This document shows positions 41,747 to 51,679 of a DNA stretch of 64,000 bases, in pieces. Origin of the DNA: Diphasiastrum complanatum. Lineage: Eukaryota > Streptophyta > Lycopodiopsida > Lycopodiales > Lycopodiaceae. A program made the position numbers and the translations under genes. The stretch is from assembly GCA_029204225.1 (NCBI GenBank), contig CM055098.1, positions 20,503,746 to 20,567,745 on the forward strand, read 5' to 3'. The notes beneath the pieces are model-generated. The model was not told the origin of the DNA and ran no database searches. It worked only from the letters and a program-made list of their open reading frames with translations. Each line of letters opens with the position of its first letter. The stretch's first letter is position 1.

Positions 41747-43117
41747 TGTTAGCCAAATTTTTGACACCAAAAATTGGGCTAATATTGGAGCTTAATTTTG
41801 TTATAGTATAGAAATCAGCATGTAAAAGCCGCAAAATTCCAATGTAAAATGGCTAAAAATCGCCAATAGATAGGGGTCCCAGCCCGCCTATAATGTGGCT
41901 AGAGAAATTACGGCCTTAGAATTGGCCTTTAAAATTGTTGACGGCCTTGAAAAATGGGCCTATATTATAGTTTCGGCAAAGGTGCCAAAATTTTGCAATA
42001 TTTTGTGATTTTTGATACTAATATAAAACTCGAAATAATGTGTTTTCAAGTTGTCACTCAGTGGGGAGAGGGGGCTCAATCAGCACAATTGCAGAATTAC
42101 AAATCGAAAATTAGATGGCTAAGGTTGAGAGGCCTACAAAGTGCAAAAATTAAAAGAAGGGCCAATGGACCAAGAGAAAAGCAAAGAGCATGACAAATGA
42201 CCACATGGACCAAGGGCTAGAAGGATTAGCCATGTGACACCTATACGACTAACTTCATTAGCCACATGTTAAAAAAGCCAAACCACTTTTAATGCAAAAA
42301 CAAGGAGGAGGGCTTTTAATTAGGGAGTTGGTTAGTCAAAGAGCTCATATGCCGCAAGGTGAACCTCTAATAGGCACATGGAGTGGATTATCAAATCACA
42401 TTCAATACTTATGCAAAGCTGTGAAGGGATGAAGAAAAGGCAAAATGGCAATTTGAAAAGGGAGGTGGGCTTGAACTCCATAAAGAGAGGTAAACGTGAA
42501 AGGGGGATCAGTTTTTTAAGTCAGAACAATGAGCTTATTCTGCATGCTATGTTTTCCATGTTGAGTAGCTATGGTGCTGAGGTTTCTTGTTAGGATCAAG
42601 AGTGCTATCTCGCAGCTAATACTGTCTTGTGAGCTATGAGAATTTTTAATGCTGCTGCTTTACATTTCTCACCATCAAGACTGGTTTTGTGTGCTTCTCA
42701 ACATCTTCTCCTGCTTGTAGCTACTAACTTTCTTCTACTATGCTGAATTTTCTGCCTGTTTAAAAATCTGTTCTTTGGATGGCTCTCTCTCTTGTCATTC
42801 TCATGGGAAGGGTTGGTGTGTTTTACTACTGCTCAAGAATGTGTTCCCAAGCTGTTGTGCCAGATCCCCTCCACCAAAGTCTGCCTATTCTTGCCAGCAA
42901 GTGGATACAATGTCCAATACAAATCAGTTACAATCTCCCGCTGGTCATATCTTTGAAGCCTGGAAAACTCTCATTGACCCGGGAGTATGGGGTGATCAGT
43001 GGGGCCCTCGGGATTGGAAGCGGCCAGACTCTGATTACTCACGTAAGGATAGTGTGGGTCCTTTTCTTGCTAAGGCGCTTTGGCTAGACCAATCCCTAGT
43101 CAAAATTTTCCCGAACA
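41747..43117. mobile_element. Solo LTR (1371 bp)
   Basis: Starts TGTTAGCC and ends CCCGAACA (TGTT/AACA ends), flanked by a 5-bp AGCAT duplication, and interrupts the integrase between EHC and HLKIFG codons. It has no coding domain, primer site or second LTR, so it is best read as a solo LTR left by LTR-LTR recombination. Length and termini suit a gypsy-type element (inference). The short open frames inside (42775-43389 begins here) are not elements' genes. Confidence 0.88.
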
Positions 43118-43720
43118 AGCATTTGAAGATCTTTGGTAATACTTGCTATGTCAACTCATCTTTTGGATTCTTGAAGGGAATCTTTGTTGGATATAGTGAA
43201 GTAAGGAAAGCTTATAGGATTTACATTCCTAAGTCAAAAAAAGTTCACATCTCCAAGGATGTTGTCTTTGAAGAGGAGAATGTGGATAAGCTTGATGTTG
43301 TTGATGTTGATCGATCTAATATTTTTGGTGGTGGTGAAGATGGTTCTTTGAATGGTGATGGTGGAGATTCTTCTCCAGTCAAGTTCTAAGAAGATCCTCA
43401 AGGGAAAGACAAAATCCATCTAGGCTTACATATGATGAGAAAGGTAAGCAAGTGGAAGTGACTCATTTTTCTTTATTCACATGTTTTGATTCATCTTCTT
43501 GTCTGGATGATGATATGAAAGTGGATGATGGTTTTCAAGGAATGGGTGCAAGTAATGGATGTGGAAAAAAAGTTTTGTTCAATGGCTTTGATGGTCAAGT
43601 GGAAGATCAAGAGGTTTATCTCAAAGAGCTTCAACTACACAAAAGGAAAGGTGGTAATTTGGAGCTAGTCAAGAGCATCAAAGGGGAGTCATGGCAAAAT
43701 ATACTTTGGATATTTTTTTG
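43118..43720 (+). pseudogene. Integrase C-terminus and linker of element N
   Basis: Resumes at HLKIFGNTCYVNSSFGFLKG and continues GIFVGYSEVRKAYRIYIPKS and VHISKDVVFEEEN. A frameshift at about 43385 then passes into the Arg/Ser linker (RRSSRERQNPSRLTYDEKGK) typical of the integrase-polymerase junction. No reverse transcriptase follows; the element is cut off near 43720. The frame is open across the solo LTR end only by chance. Confidence 0.85.
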
Positions 43721-44014
43721 AAGGTTATTGAAGATATGGCGTAGCTACATTGTCTTGCAATATCTTGTTGTTGGAATTGTACTAGCATTCTTGGCTGGTT
43801 TTTCTGATGGAAATGAAGCTATTGTAGGCTCATTATATCACTCATTTATGATCAAGTCATCAAGTGTCGATGATATCTTATGGCAAGATGGAGATGAAGG
43901 CTCATTCATTGATTTTCACGGTGAAGACATATCAAGGACAAAAATTGAGGAGACATGCAAGCATTGGATGGTAACTATCATTTATTGTTTGGTTACTTTT
44001 AGTTTTCAAAGAGT
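43721..44014 (+). other. No domain recognised
   Basis: An open frame (43728-44078) with a hydrophobic start but no recognisable motif. This is where the polymerase of element N should be, and it is absent. Confidence 0.4.
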
Positions 44015-44670
44015 TCAAATTTTAAGTACCAAAGCAATCAACACCAAAAGAAACTTACTCTTTCCAAGCCCCTTGTGAGCCCAAGCCCTGGCCTCATCAG
44101 GGATCTTCTCGCTGCACCCTGGTTTCACACAAAAGTCTTTGGTGCTTATGGTCACAACAAAACATAACGGATGGTAAGAATGCCTGCAAGCAAACATGAA
44201 TGATCTCCACATTATCAAAAGTACCAAAATAAGTACCAAAAGAAGCTAAAATCAACAGCAACTAAAGTACGAAATTAAGTACCAGGTTAAGTACCAAAAT
44301 CAGCTAAAGTAGCCGATTAAGACCTAAAACTAGCTACAATTGCAAATTAAGAACCAAAAGTAGCTAATTACTACCATAACACTAAAAGTGCTAAAAGTAA
44401 TGAAATTCATTACAGAAAGAATCATACGATGTAATTTACCCTTTCTCTTGTTGCTTGAACAATCGCCCGTCGCAACAGCCATCCCCTCAAACGATTTGTC
44501 AAGCTTCGAATGTGTGGTCTCGGATTGATCCATGACACCCGTCTTAGCTGGTGATCCATCGTGGTAGCTGGTTCATGGCCGTTTGTGTGTGCCAAGAGGT
44601 ACGCTTGATGTCTCAAGATTTTCAGCATTCGCCTTAGAGGCGGCTTTGCACTTCCTTGCAGGTGTCCTCA
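44015..44670 (-). pseudogene. Decayed minus-strand gene with a Cys/His motif
   Basis: From an ATG near 44670 the minus strand reads MRTPARKCKAASKANAEN..., meets one in-frame TGA, and continues through DQSETTHSKLDKSFEGM to a plausible splice donor (gggtaaatt). A second stretch near 44160-44070 reads CRHSYHPLCF then DFCVKPGCSEKIPDEARAW, a Cys/His spacing like a zinc-binding RING/PHD-type fold, ending near a gtaagt donor-like site. The two may be exons of one gene. Family not recognised. Confidence 0.35.
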
Positions 44671-44689
44671 TCTTTCACAACAGATGATC

Positions 44690-44890
44690 GAGCAAGCAAA
44701 GACAATAGAAAGCAATGATAGCGGAAAGCAACGATAGAGATGCTGTGAGATCATAAAGGAATGAAAGCAATGAACCGAAAAAAAACAAGAAAAAAAGAAA
44801 GCAATCGTAGCAAAAAGCAAGATAGCAAATGAACTGATAGCAGAAAGAAAGATAGCAACGTGAACTGATCATAGCAGAAAGCAACAATAT
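44690..44890. repeat. Imperfect purine-rich repeat (gaaagcaaYgatag)
   Basis: The phrase aaagcaa followed by gatag recurs about ten times with variable spacing. It is a short degenerate tandem repeat. Confidence 0.6.
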
Positions 44891-45376
44891 GTTCCATTAG
44901 GGGATATTAGAACTCAAAATGGGCTGTTTGTCAAGATGTTGTTTTTGACTTCGCACGCTTTCAGTGCTTATGTGTCCCAATGAATGGTGTCCATCTGTGA
45001 CGAACTGTAACAGTGGTTGACGGACGAAAATTTTTTATTTAACTTTCCCGGCCAAATTTTTGTGATTTTCAAATATCCCACCAGACAGAACAAACAATTG
45101 TGATTGGACCACAGTTACTGTCCGAATACTCTTATGCTGCCCATCATTGTACACTCGAGGTTGATTTGATATCAATAGTAATAAACTGTAGTTAACTAAT
45201 CCTTGTAGTTTAGGAACTTCTTGTCATTCATAGGAATACCTCTCATTTTCTTCATTCTATCTTTTATTCTATTATAGAAGAAAATACAATTGTAAGTTTT
45301 CAGATATTATTTCTTTAGAATTAGCATTTTTTTTAAATTATCTTTTTCTTGTGATGTTTTTGTTGGTTTTGCAATT
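44891..45376. other. No gene seen
   Basis: Short AT-rich stretch without recognisable features. Confidence 0.5.
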
Positions 45377-46225
45377 TTGTATCCATCAAATTTTGTTGAA
45401 TGGCAAACAGTTCAATCGATTGCAGGAATAACCAATGTCATACATTTGGATATTGGTATTTTACAATATAAAAGTCGTTCTCCAAAATCACTTTTAGAGT
45501 CAGGAGTTTTCTTTTATGATCACACCTATTTTCTTGATAAAAATAGTTTAGTTGGTAGATTAGAGCCATATCCTCTACCAGATTTTTGAGTGAGGAATGG
45601 ATTTTTCCTGATGCAACAATTTCAGAAAGTTTTTTTATCTAGACTATATATTGATATTCAGAGTATATTAAAATGTTTTACTGGATCAAAGAATAATAGA
45701 TTTAGTTGGTATCTACCTTTTACTATTTTTGTTGATTTTTTTTCCAAATGCACTGTTCGAAGAACGAAAACAATGTTTATTTGTAAGGACTTGAGTGCTG
45801 AAATAATCGTCGAGACGTTGTTGGATGAGGGATACAAAACAAAATCAACAAGTTGAGTGCAGAGTATATTACTCATCAATGACATTTAGATATCACATCG
45901 AAAAACAAATGCTCACTCAAGAGCAACTTCAAATAACAGTGAAAAGAAATGACAACATTCTTGCAACGGTTGAGGTCGAGGAAGATTGGTGTCTCAATCA
46001 CATTCGATCAAAACTAGACATGTTGCAATTTGATCTACCTCAATACTATCAATTTTGATTGAATGGTGTAAAGGTACGTTATGCCATATGAAAGTATTTC
46101 TTTTTTTCTATTTCTAAGTGAATCAGTTTCAAAAAATATATTAACTAGAAAAATTTCTCTTGGGCAGGTAAGAGTAAGGTAGGAAGAGCATATAAAATAC
46201 AAAGATATTGGAAAATCCATCAAAA
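45377..46225 (+). pseudogene. Decayed plus-strand gene, family unknown
   Basis: Three open stretches in successive frames (45377-45589, 45590-45856, 45825-46058) read as one interrupted protein. The last contains QLQITVKRNDNILATVEVEE, then a possible donor (aaggtacgt, about 46071) and acceptor (cttgggcag, 46160-46168), after which VRVR, a TAG and EEHIKYKDIGKSIKI follow. The intron-like gap suggests a former host or DNA-transposon gene rather than a retroelement. I do not recognise the domain. Confidence 0.35.
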
Positions 46226-46392
46226 TTGAAGATCCATAGATTATGAACAATGAAATTTTGTATTATGTAGTACAATTTTTTGTATACATCATTTTTGAGA
46301 ATATATGAACCACTTTTTCTATGAGGCTCTTTCATTTATATGATCTCCATTTCCATGGTGCAAAACACATTGTAATTGCAACTGGATAATAT

Positions 46393-46470
46393 GAGTTTTC
46401 AATAACAAGATTCATTGTCTCTTGCAGGAAATGCATTATCTCCATTGGGGAGATCTTTGGTCACTTGAAC
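46393..46470 (-). pseudogene. Duplicate of the minus-strand exon at 46.9-47.07 kb
   Basis: The minus strand reads SPMEIMHFLQETMNLVIENS, closely matching SPMEIMHFKQETIKLVIENS at 46998-47069. It is a tandem duplicate, with a stop just before its conserved start. Confidence 0.6.
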
Positions 46471-46910
46471 TCTCGTGACCACTACAATCAGATATTGAAT
46501 TGACGCTTGCCCTTGTTGAAGTCTCGGCTAAATCAGTTGTATTTTTTGTCTTCATTGTGTTGGTCTGTATTGTCCTTGTCTGCGGCATATTTGAATATGT
46601 TCAGAAGATGATCTGATCAAAGCTTTGCCACAACAAATCTAAGTGAACTTATGTTGCATGTTTGGATTGGTTGTGGCAAAGGTTCGATCGGATCATCTTT
46701 ATGAACTTATCCAAAAAAAACCATGGTAAAGGCAAGGTAGATCAAGGCTATGAAAAACAAACATGTCAAAAAAACATAGAAATTGAAGATGAATGAATGA
46801 TAACCTAAATTAATAATAGGAAAATAAACAAGTAAGAACAACCATAGAAAACTGTAAATATATTCTATAAAAATTTTCTGTACATGTGTCTCATCCACAT
46901 CAAGTGAGAC

Positions 46911-47600
46911 TGACTTTTTATCAGTATCAACTATTTATGATTTTTTCAGTTGCAAGTAGCTTGGGTGGAGAACACTCTGCCACTGCAACTGGATATGAAT
47001 TTTCGATCACAAGCTTTATGGTCTCCTGCTTGAAGTGCATTATCTCCATTGGAGAGACCTTCGGACATTTAAACTGAAAAAAAAAAAAACATAGTTATAT
47101 GTTATTAATCAAGGATTAGTTATTAGGAATGTGATTATTAGGAATGTGAGTATGAAAAAAAAAACAAAAACACAATTTGATGCTATTAATCAAAGATTAC
47201 AGATTAGGAAGTTCATCTTGTAGTGCAAGCCAATTGAAAAAGTGTTTGGCATTGCATACCAACCATATACCAATCATAGTTGACAGAATTAACCTATTGG
47301 GAGGATTGCAGTATCCAATATAAACGAAGGTTAGTAACAAAATTTTAACATTATAAAATATTAAATCAACGTGTAGGAGGTTATAATAGAATCTACAATG
47401 GAAACAAGCGCGCGTCAAACCGATATCCCAAAAATATTGTTTGAATATCAGATCAGCGTGCACGATATGAAAAGAAACCAACCAATAACTACAAGAGTGC
47501 GTCAAACCAATATTGATAAATTTTTACCTCTGCATCAACCATTTTCAGCTTCATATATGCTATTGCATGTGGTACTGGAAAGAGTTCCAATATCTTCTAG
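46911..47600 (-). pseudogene. Two-exon minus-strand gene remnant, family unknown
   Basis: An upstream exon-like stretch (about 47600-47525) reads KILELFPVPHAIAYMKLKMV ending DAE before a donor-like gtaaaa. The next exon begins after a 13-T polypyrimidine tract and cag (about 47070) and reads FKCPKVSPMEIMHFKQETI... to a stop near 46911. One in-frame TAG lies in the upstream part. Joining at these sites keeps the frame, so the splice structure looks genuine. Function not recognised. It lies downstream of the histone-like pseudogene on the same strand. Confidence 0.45.
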
Positions 47601-47706
47601 ATATGGCTCCTAGCAATTTTGTGTGTGTGTGTAATAGGGTTCATCTTTAAACAAACTAGATGACACACACCCTCATCATTGACACATAAGGACAACATAT
47701 ATAAGC

Positions 47707-48330
47707 TCAAGAAGATGGAGATTGAGATTTAGAAGAAGAAGATTGAGACTTAGGAGGAGACTTGGGAGGAGATTGTCTAGCAGATAGAATTTCATGCAGA
47801 GGAGATGGCTTTGAAAAATCTCTCTCTTTATTAGGAGGGTCGTGATACCTCCTCTTCTTTGAAACACTCCCACTCTGTACTTGAAAAAAAAGCCAAGATG
47901 GTTGAGATTGCTTTTGTTTTCCTTTTTGTGCATCTTGTCTTGGAGGAGAGAAAGGAACTAGTCTAAAGTACTCTACAAATTTGTCATATGTGTCCTGTAG
48001 CCTGAATACAATGTTGAAATCCTTGGGCATGATGGTCACCCTCTTGGCATAGACAGTTGCAACAACAGTATCTGAGAAAAATTTCACTTGAAAATTCTCA
48101 TATGCAGTGTGCAGCATCTCAATTGCCATTACAGTCCATCTCACATCTGCAGATAGACTTCTTGTAACCGGTTTGATGGATCTCCGTATGTGAGCTTTCG
48201 AAATCAGAAGATTATTGGTCTTCTATAGCTTCCCAATATCCTTGAGCCAGGGTGGGTCTCTTCATCTACCCCTTGGCCTAGGAGGAGGTGGTGGTGGACG
48301 AGGCAATGGTGGTGCATTTCCCTCTCAGAT
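47707..48330 (-). pseudogene. Divergent histone H3-like pseudogene
   Basis: Read on the minus strand: a proline-rich tail (PRPPPPPPRPRG), a TGA at 48262-48264, RDPPWLKDIGKL, a TAG at 48223-48225, KTNNLLISKAHIRRSI, then RWTVMAIEMLHTAYENFQ, FFSDTVVATVY and AKRVTIMPKDFNIVFRL. The order matches the histone fold of H3, and AKRVTIMPKD is its hallmark. Trp after Arg before helix 2 and the longer segment ahead of it recall centromeric H3. A basic Ser/Pro/Lys-rich extension of about 80 residues follows, unlike normal H3, which ends soon after. Two in-frame stops (consistent with CGA and CAG losing a C) indicate a pseudogene. The apparent start at 48144 is GTG and not real. Confidence 0.7.
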
Positions 48331-48449
48331 AACAAACTTCTGGATTTTTTGAATGCCAGTGACATTCCATCTAAGAAATTAGAGTATTTTTCGAGTATTT
48401 TTTTGTTCCTTTTCATATCAATAATCTAGTTTATGAGAATCATTATAAT

Positions 48450-48875
48450 TTGATTTCTCATCTTAATAATTTTTCTCAGATTATTAGTACTCATATTCAG
48501 GATACAAATAGTTTTTGTTTCGTTCATTTTCAGGACCTTGTGCATTTCCAACCATCCTCCAATAGAAAGTACTCTAACCTGCATGAGCATTTCAAAAGAA
48601 ATATATATTGTGGTATCCACAAAAGAATACGTCGTCTTCTAATCAAAGGAATGGCTTTTGTCTTTTACATATCTGCTAAAATTCCATATGATGAGTCTGT
48701 TAAATCCTCAACTGTTCCATTGATCGAAGCATCTGCATCTGCTCCAATTGATGTAGATGATGCGGATACTGATATAGGGGTTGAAGTTGAAGCATCTATG
48801 ACTTCAGATTATCAGAAAACTCTCCCTCGTTCTATAATCCTCTCTGATTCTCTTCCATCTGCAACTCTCGATTAA
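48450..48875 (+). pseudogene. Plus-strand open frame, family unknown
   Basis: An open frame of 141 codons containing a basic stretch (GIHKRIRRLLIKG) and an acidic stretch (IDVDDADTDIGVEVEA). It lies back to back with the histone-like pseudogene. I recognise no domain; composition suggests a nuclear protein or gene piece. Confidence 0.3.
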
Positions 48876-48946
48876 CTCTACTCGATGTTCCCTTATATTT
48901 TATAAATAATGAGAGTTATATTTCATTTAATGATATAAAAGATGTT

Positions 48947-49640
48947 TTGAATTTGAGAGAGGATGAAATTCTCTCGATTTTTGCACAAAATTTATCAAAC
49001 TTTTCTGACATTGTTCATTACACATATGATGACCTTGAAAGTGAGATAGATTATGACAAAGATGGCAATTGGAAATCTGGCAATGAGGCCTTGAAGGCCA
49101 TGATTGAAAAATCTAAAGCCTATGAAAAAACTTTGCTTATAGAGGAGGAATTTTTGGAATTCCAAAAAACATACACCCTAAGGACTTGATATATCTCCTT
49201 CGGAAGTGTAGAGGCCAATGGAGGACATGACATTAGCAAAGCAAACGTCGTTAAATATGATGATTATGATCTGGTACATAGATATTATATTGGTATTGAT
49301 ATTGTTCAGTTTTCTTATTCCAAACACTGTGTTAAAGTATGAGTTTGCAGTGTTATGTATCATTCTAGATTTATTTTCTTTATTTCATTATCAGTTTGTT
49401 TAGGAGGCCATAACTACGCAAGAGGAACATATAAATTTTCTTTTGTGAAAAGTGACTTGGCTATTAAAATATATTGGGTTATATTCCCAATGAGACTACA
49501 AAAAAATCATCTGCAATGGCCCTTTATTCGGGTTACATTGGGAAAGATTTAAAATTTTTGGATCCATATGAAAGGAGATTATTCCTTCATGACAATACCA
49601 TCCGTCTGAATCTTGAAGAGGATGATGATGATAATTAAAC
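48947..49640 (+). pseudogene. Plus-strand decayed coding region, family unknown
   Basis: Starts NLREDEILSIFAQNLSNFSD, rich in acidic residues and predicted helical. It changes frame near 49190 and later reads GYIGKDLKFLDPYERRLFLH ending in an EEDDDDN tail with a stop near 49638. Length and acidic tail look like a real protein end, but I cannot assign a family. It may belong with 48450-48875 as one gene. Confidence 0.35.
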
Positions 49641-49965
49641 AATTTTCTGTAATAGATTTTTGATATATTACAAGGATCTCTCTTTTGTTATGAATTTGAA
49701 TGCCTTTAGAAAAATCGTAACAGTTGGGAGTTTTTAGCTTGATATCTAAATTGTGCTCTTCTATAACACCACTGAAAAAGTTGAACTAAATATTTATTTC
49801 TTGAATTGTGTCCTCCATGATTTGTAGCTCTATGAAATGCTCCCCTTTCTTGCCAATGAGATTTTTCCATGCCTTGTAATGACCGGATACTTAAGCTCTC
49901 ATATTCCTTTGCAAAATAAGTTGCATGATGAAAAAGGATGTGCTACAAACAATAGATTTGATTAG
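49641..49965. other. No gene seen
   Basis: AT-rich spacer between the plus-strand remnant and the convergent minus-strand remnant. Confidence 0.5.
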
Positions 49966-51514
49966 TTATATCAGTAGAAAAATATATAAGCCTGAATGAG
50001 AAAAGTAACAGATAATCATATAAATTAGCACTATGTAATGAGTAAAGTTGTCTTTTCTCCAACAATCATGTACAGATTTCACAAATGTGGTGCAATGATT
50101 TTGCAAAGCCCTCGTATCTTCTGATGATAGGTTTTCTTTCCTGATAACACCTATGAGTTTGTCTAAGTTGGTCCACACTTTTCCCTTTTCCACTCGATTA
50201 CTTCCTTCAAGTGTTCGTGTGGCTTGAACAATTTCTCCCAAATTTCGTATCTGACACTTGATTCTTTGCATGTGTGATTGGATAAGAATCTCCTTGCTTT
50301 AGCACCTCCAATTGATGGCTTATTAGGAATGGTTCTTTTTTTCCCGAAGAGTCTGTCACTTTTTTCAATCGTGACGTTCCCTTTATATAGTCCTGCATTT
50401 GACATAACTATTTCCAACCTCCTAATTGCTGCTTTAGCCACAGACTCCGGTTTATGATTCCATGCTAGTAGAATATGCAGGTAAATAAGTTTTTCAATAA
50501 TACAAATCTCAGCATGCAATGTGCATATGTGAACATTTTCTAATGGAATTGACAGAACACTTTTCATATTTGGATCTTCAGCTTCTCTTGTTGGGCCAGT
50601 GTTTGTTGATCATCCCAAATTCATATTGTAACAATCCTTCATGCAATAAAGACATGGATGCTTTGATGTTGCCCCATGAGAGACATATACATACATTTAA
50701 AATCCCCTGCAACGTGCCATTGAATTTGAAAACTTCCATGGTTTTCGACTGTAAATTTCTCACCCTCCAAATGTCTCTTTATAATCTCGCCATAATTCAT
50801 TCTTGAAAATATCCATGAAAGTATTTTATGGTCCTCTTTAAAGACCTGTAGAGAAGCAAGTAATGCATGACATGTCATATAAAACTGGCAAGATATGTGA
50901 TTTTCTGATTGAACACTAAACGTTCGATCATCTGTATCTGAAATTTTGTTCATCAAAGTGACACTCACTTGTTCCAACTTTTGACCCTTGATGATTTCAG
51001 ATTCATCCAATTATTTTCAATGCTGATCTTTCCATTTACTTGACATTCGTCTAGTTTATAGAATTGAATAATCTATTTTAGAAAATTTTCAATAACAAGA
51101 AAAATATTATTGCAATCATTGTAATTAAGATCACCATATTCTGATTTGTATAATTCAGTTATATGAAGTGTTGGCCAACTACTTTGAACATTCCATTATA
51201 ATGATTTCTTGCTAATTTTACCCGATATGGATGCGGAAGATAAGTTTTCTTCACTATCACTTGGGAAATAGCTTCTTTAACTATTCTAAAAAAACAAAAT
51301 AAGCTTTTCTGCTAATTCCAGATACATCACATGTACCTTGTATCACATTTACATCCAAGGATGATTGAACCTTAATCAAAACAGTCCCTGCAATTTCATT
51401 TTTCATTTTTTCAAATCGAGAATTTTTCATCATTTCCTTTGCTAACTTTCTTGGTAAAACATGACTTAAAGATGATCCAATGCATGAACGATCTGTTAAA
51501 TAGTTCTTTGCCAC
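49966..51514 (-). pseudogene. Transposase-like pseudogene, minus strand
   Basis: Pieces in order: MAKNYLTDRSCIGSSLSHVL with VQSSLDVNVIQG (51514-51281), then EDHKILSWIFSRMNYGEII (about 50835), HVAGDFKCMYMSLMGQ (about 50700), and after a frame change PCLYCMKD (about 50640), ENVHICTLHAEICIIEKLI (about 50535) and a C-terminal part to 49966. The combination GDxKxxxxxMG, PCxxC and LHxxxxxxEK resembles a layout I associate with eukaryotic transposon-encoded DDE-type proteins; this is a tentative recollection. At least two frameshifts and one stop disable it. It could instead be an unrelated host gene. Confidence 0.4.
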
Positions 51515-51515
51515 T

Positions 51516-51631
51516 TCTGCTCATTATTTATGCAGTAAATTTGTAATTGTAGTCTGCTATATGCTGCAATAATAGAAATTAGATAATTCTTGTTTCTACA
51601 TTTGAGCTTTCGAAATTTTTTTTTTCTATCA
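51516..51631 (+). repeat. 3' end of the 5' LTR of element H
   Basis: A 116-bp stretch ending TTTTTCTATCA is repeated with few changes at 58559-58675. It is followed by a primer site, so it is the LTR end. The rest of this LTR is missing to the left. Confidence 0.85.
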
Positions 51632-51632
51632 G

Positions 51633-51647
51633 TGGTATGAGAGTAGG
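51633..51647 (+). other. Primer-binding site, element H (two mismatches)
   Basis: TGGTATGAGAGTAGG resembles TGGTATCAGAGCAGG, complementary to initiator tRNA-Met, one base after the LTR end. Confidence 0.8.
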
Positions 51648-51679
51648 TTCTTGAAGTGGAACTCCAAGACGAGCCAGAA

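Noticed and set aside
42775-43117. Open frame joining the solo LTR to the integrase C-terminus
   Set aside because: The fusion is accidental; the LTR part has no protein homology.
48142-48144. Start codon of the histone-like frame
   Set aside because: It is GTG inside the conserved fold, so the frame is only a remnant that continues upstream past stop codons.
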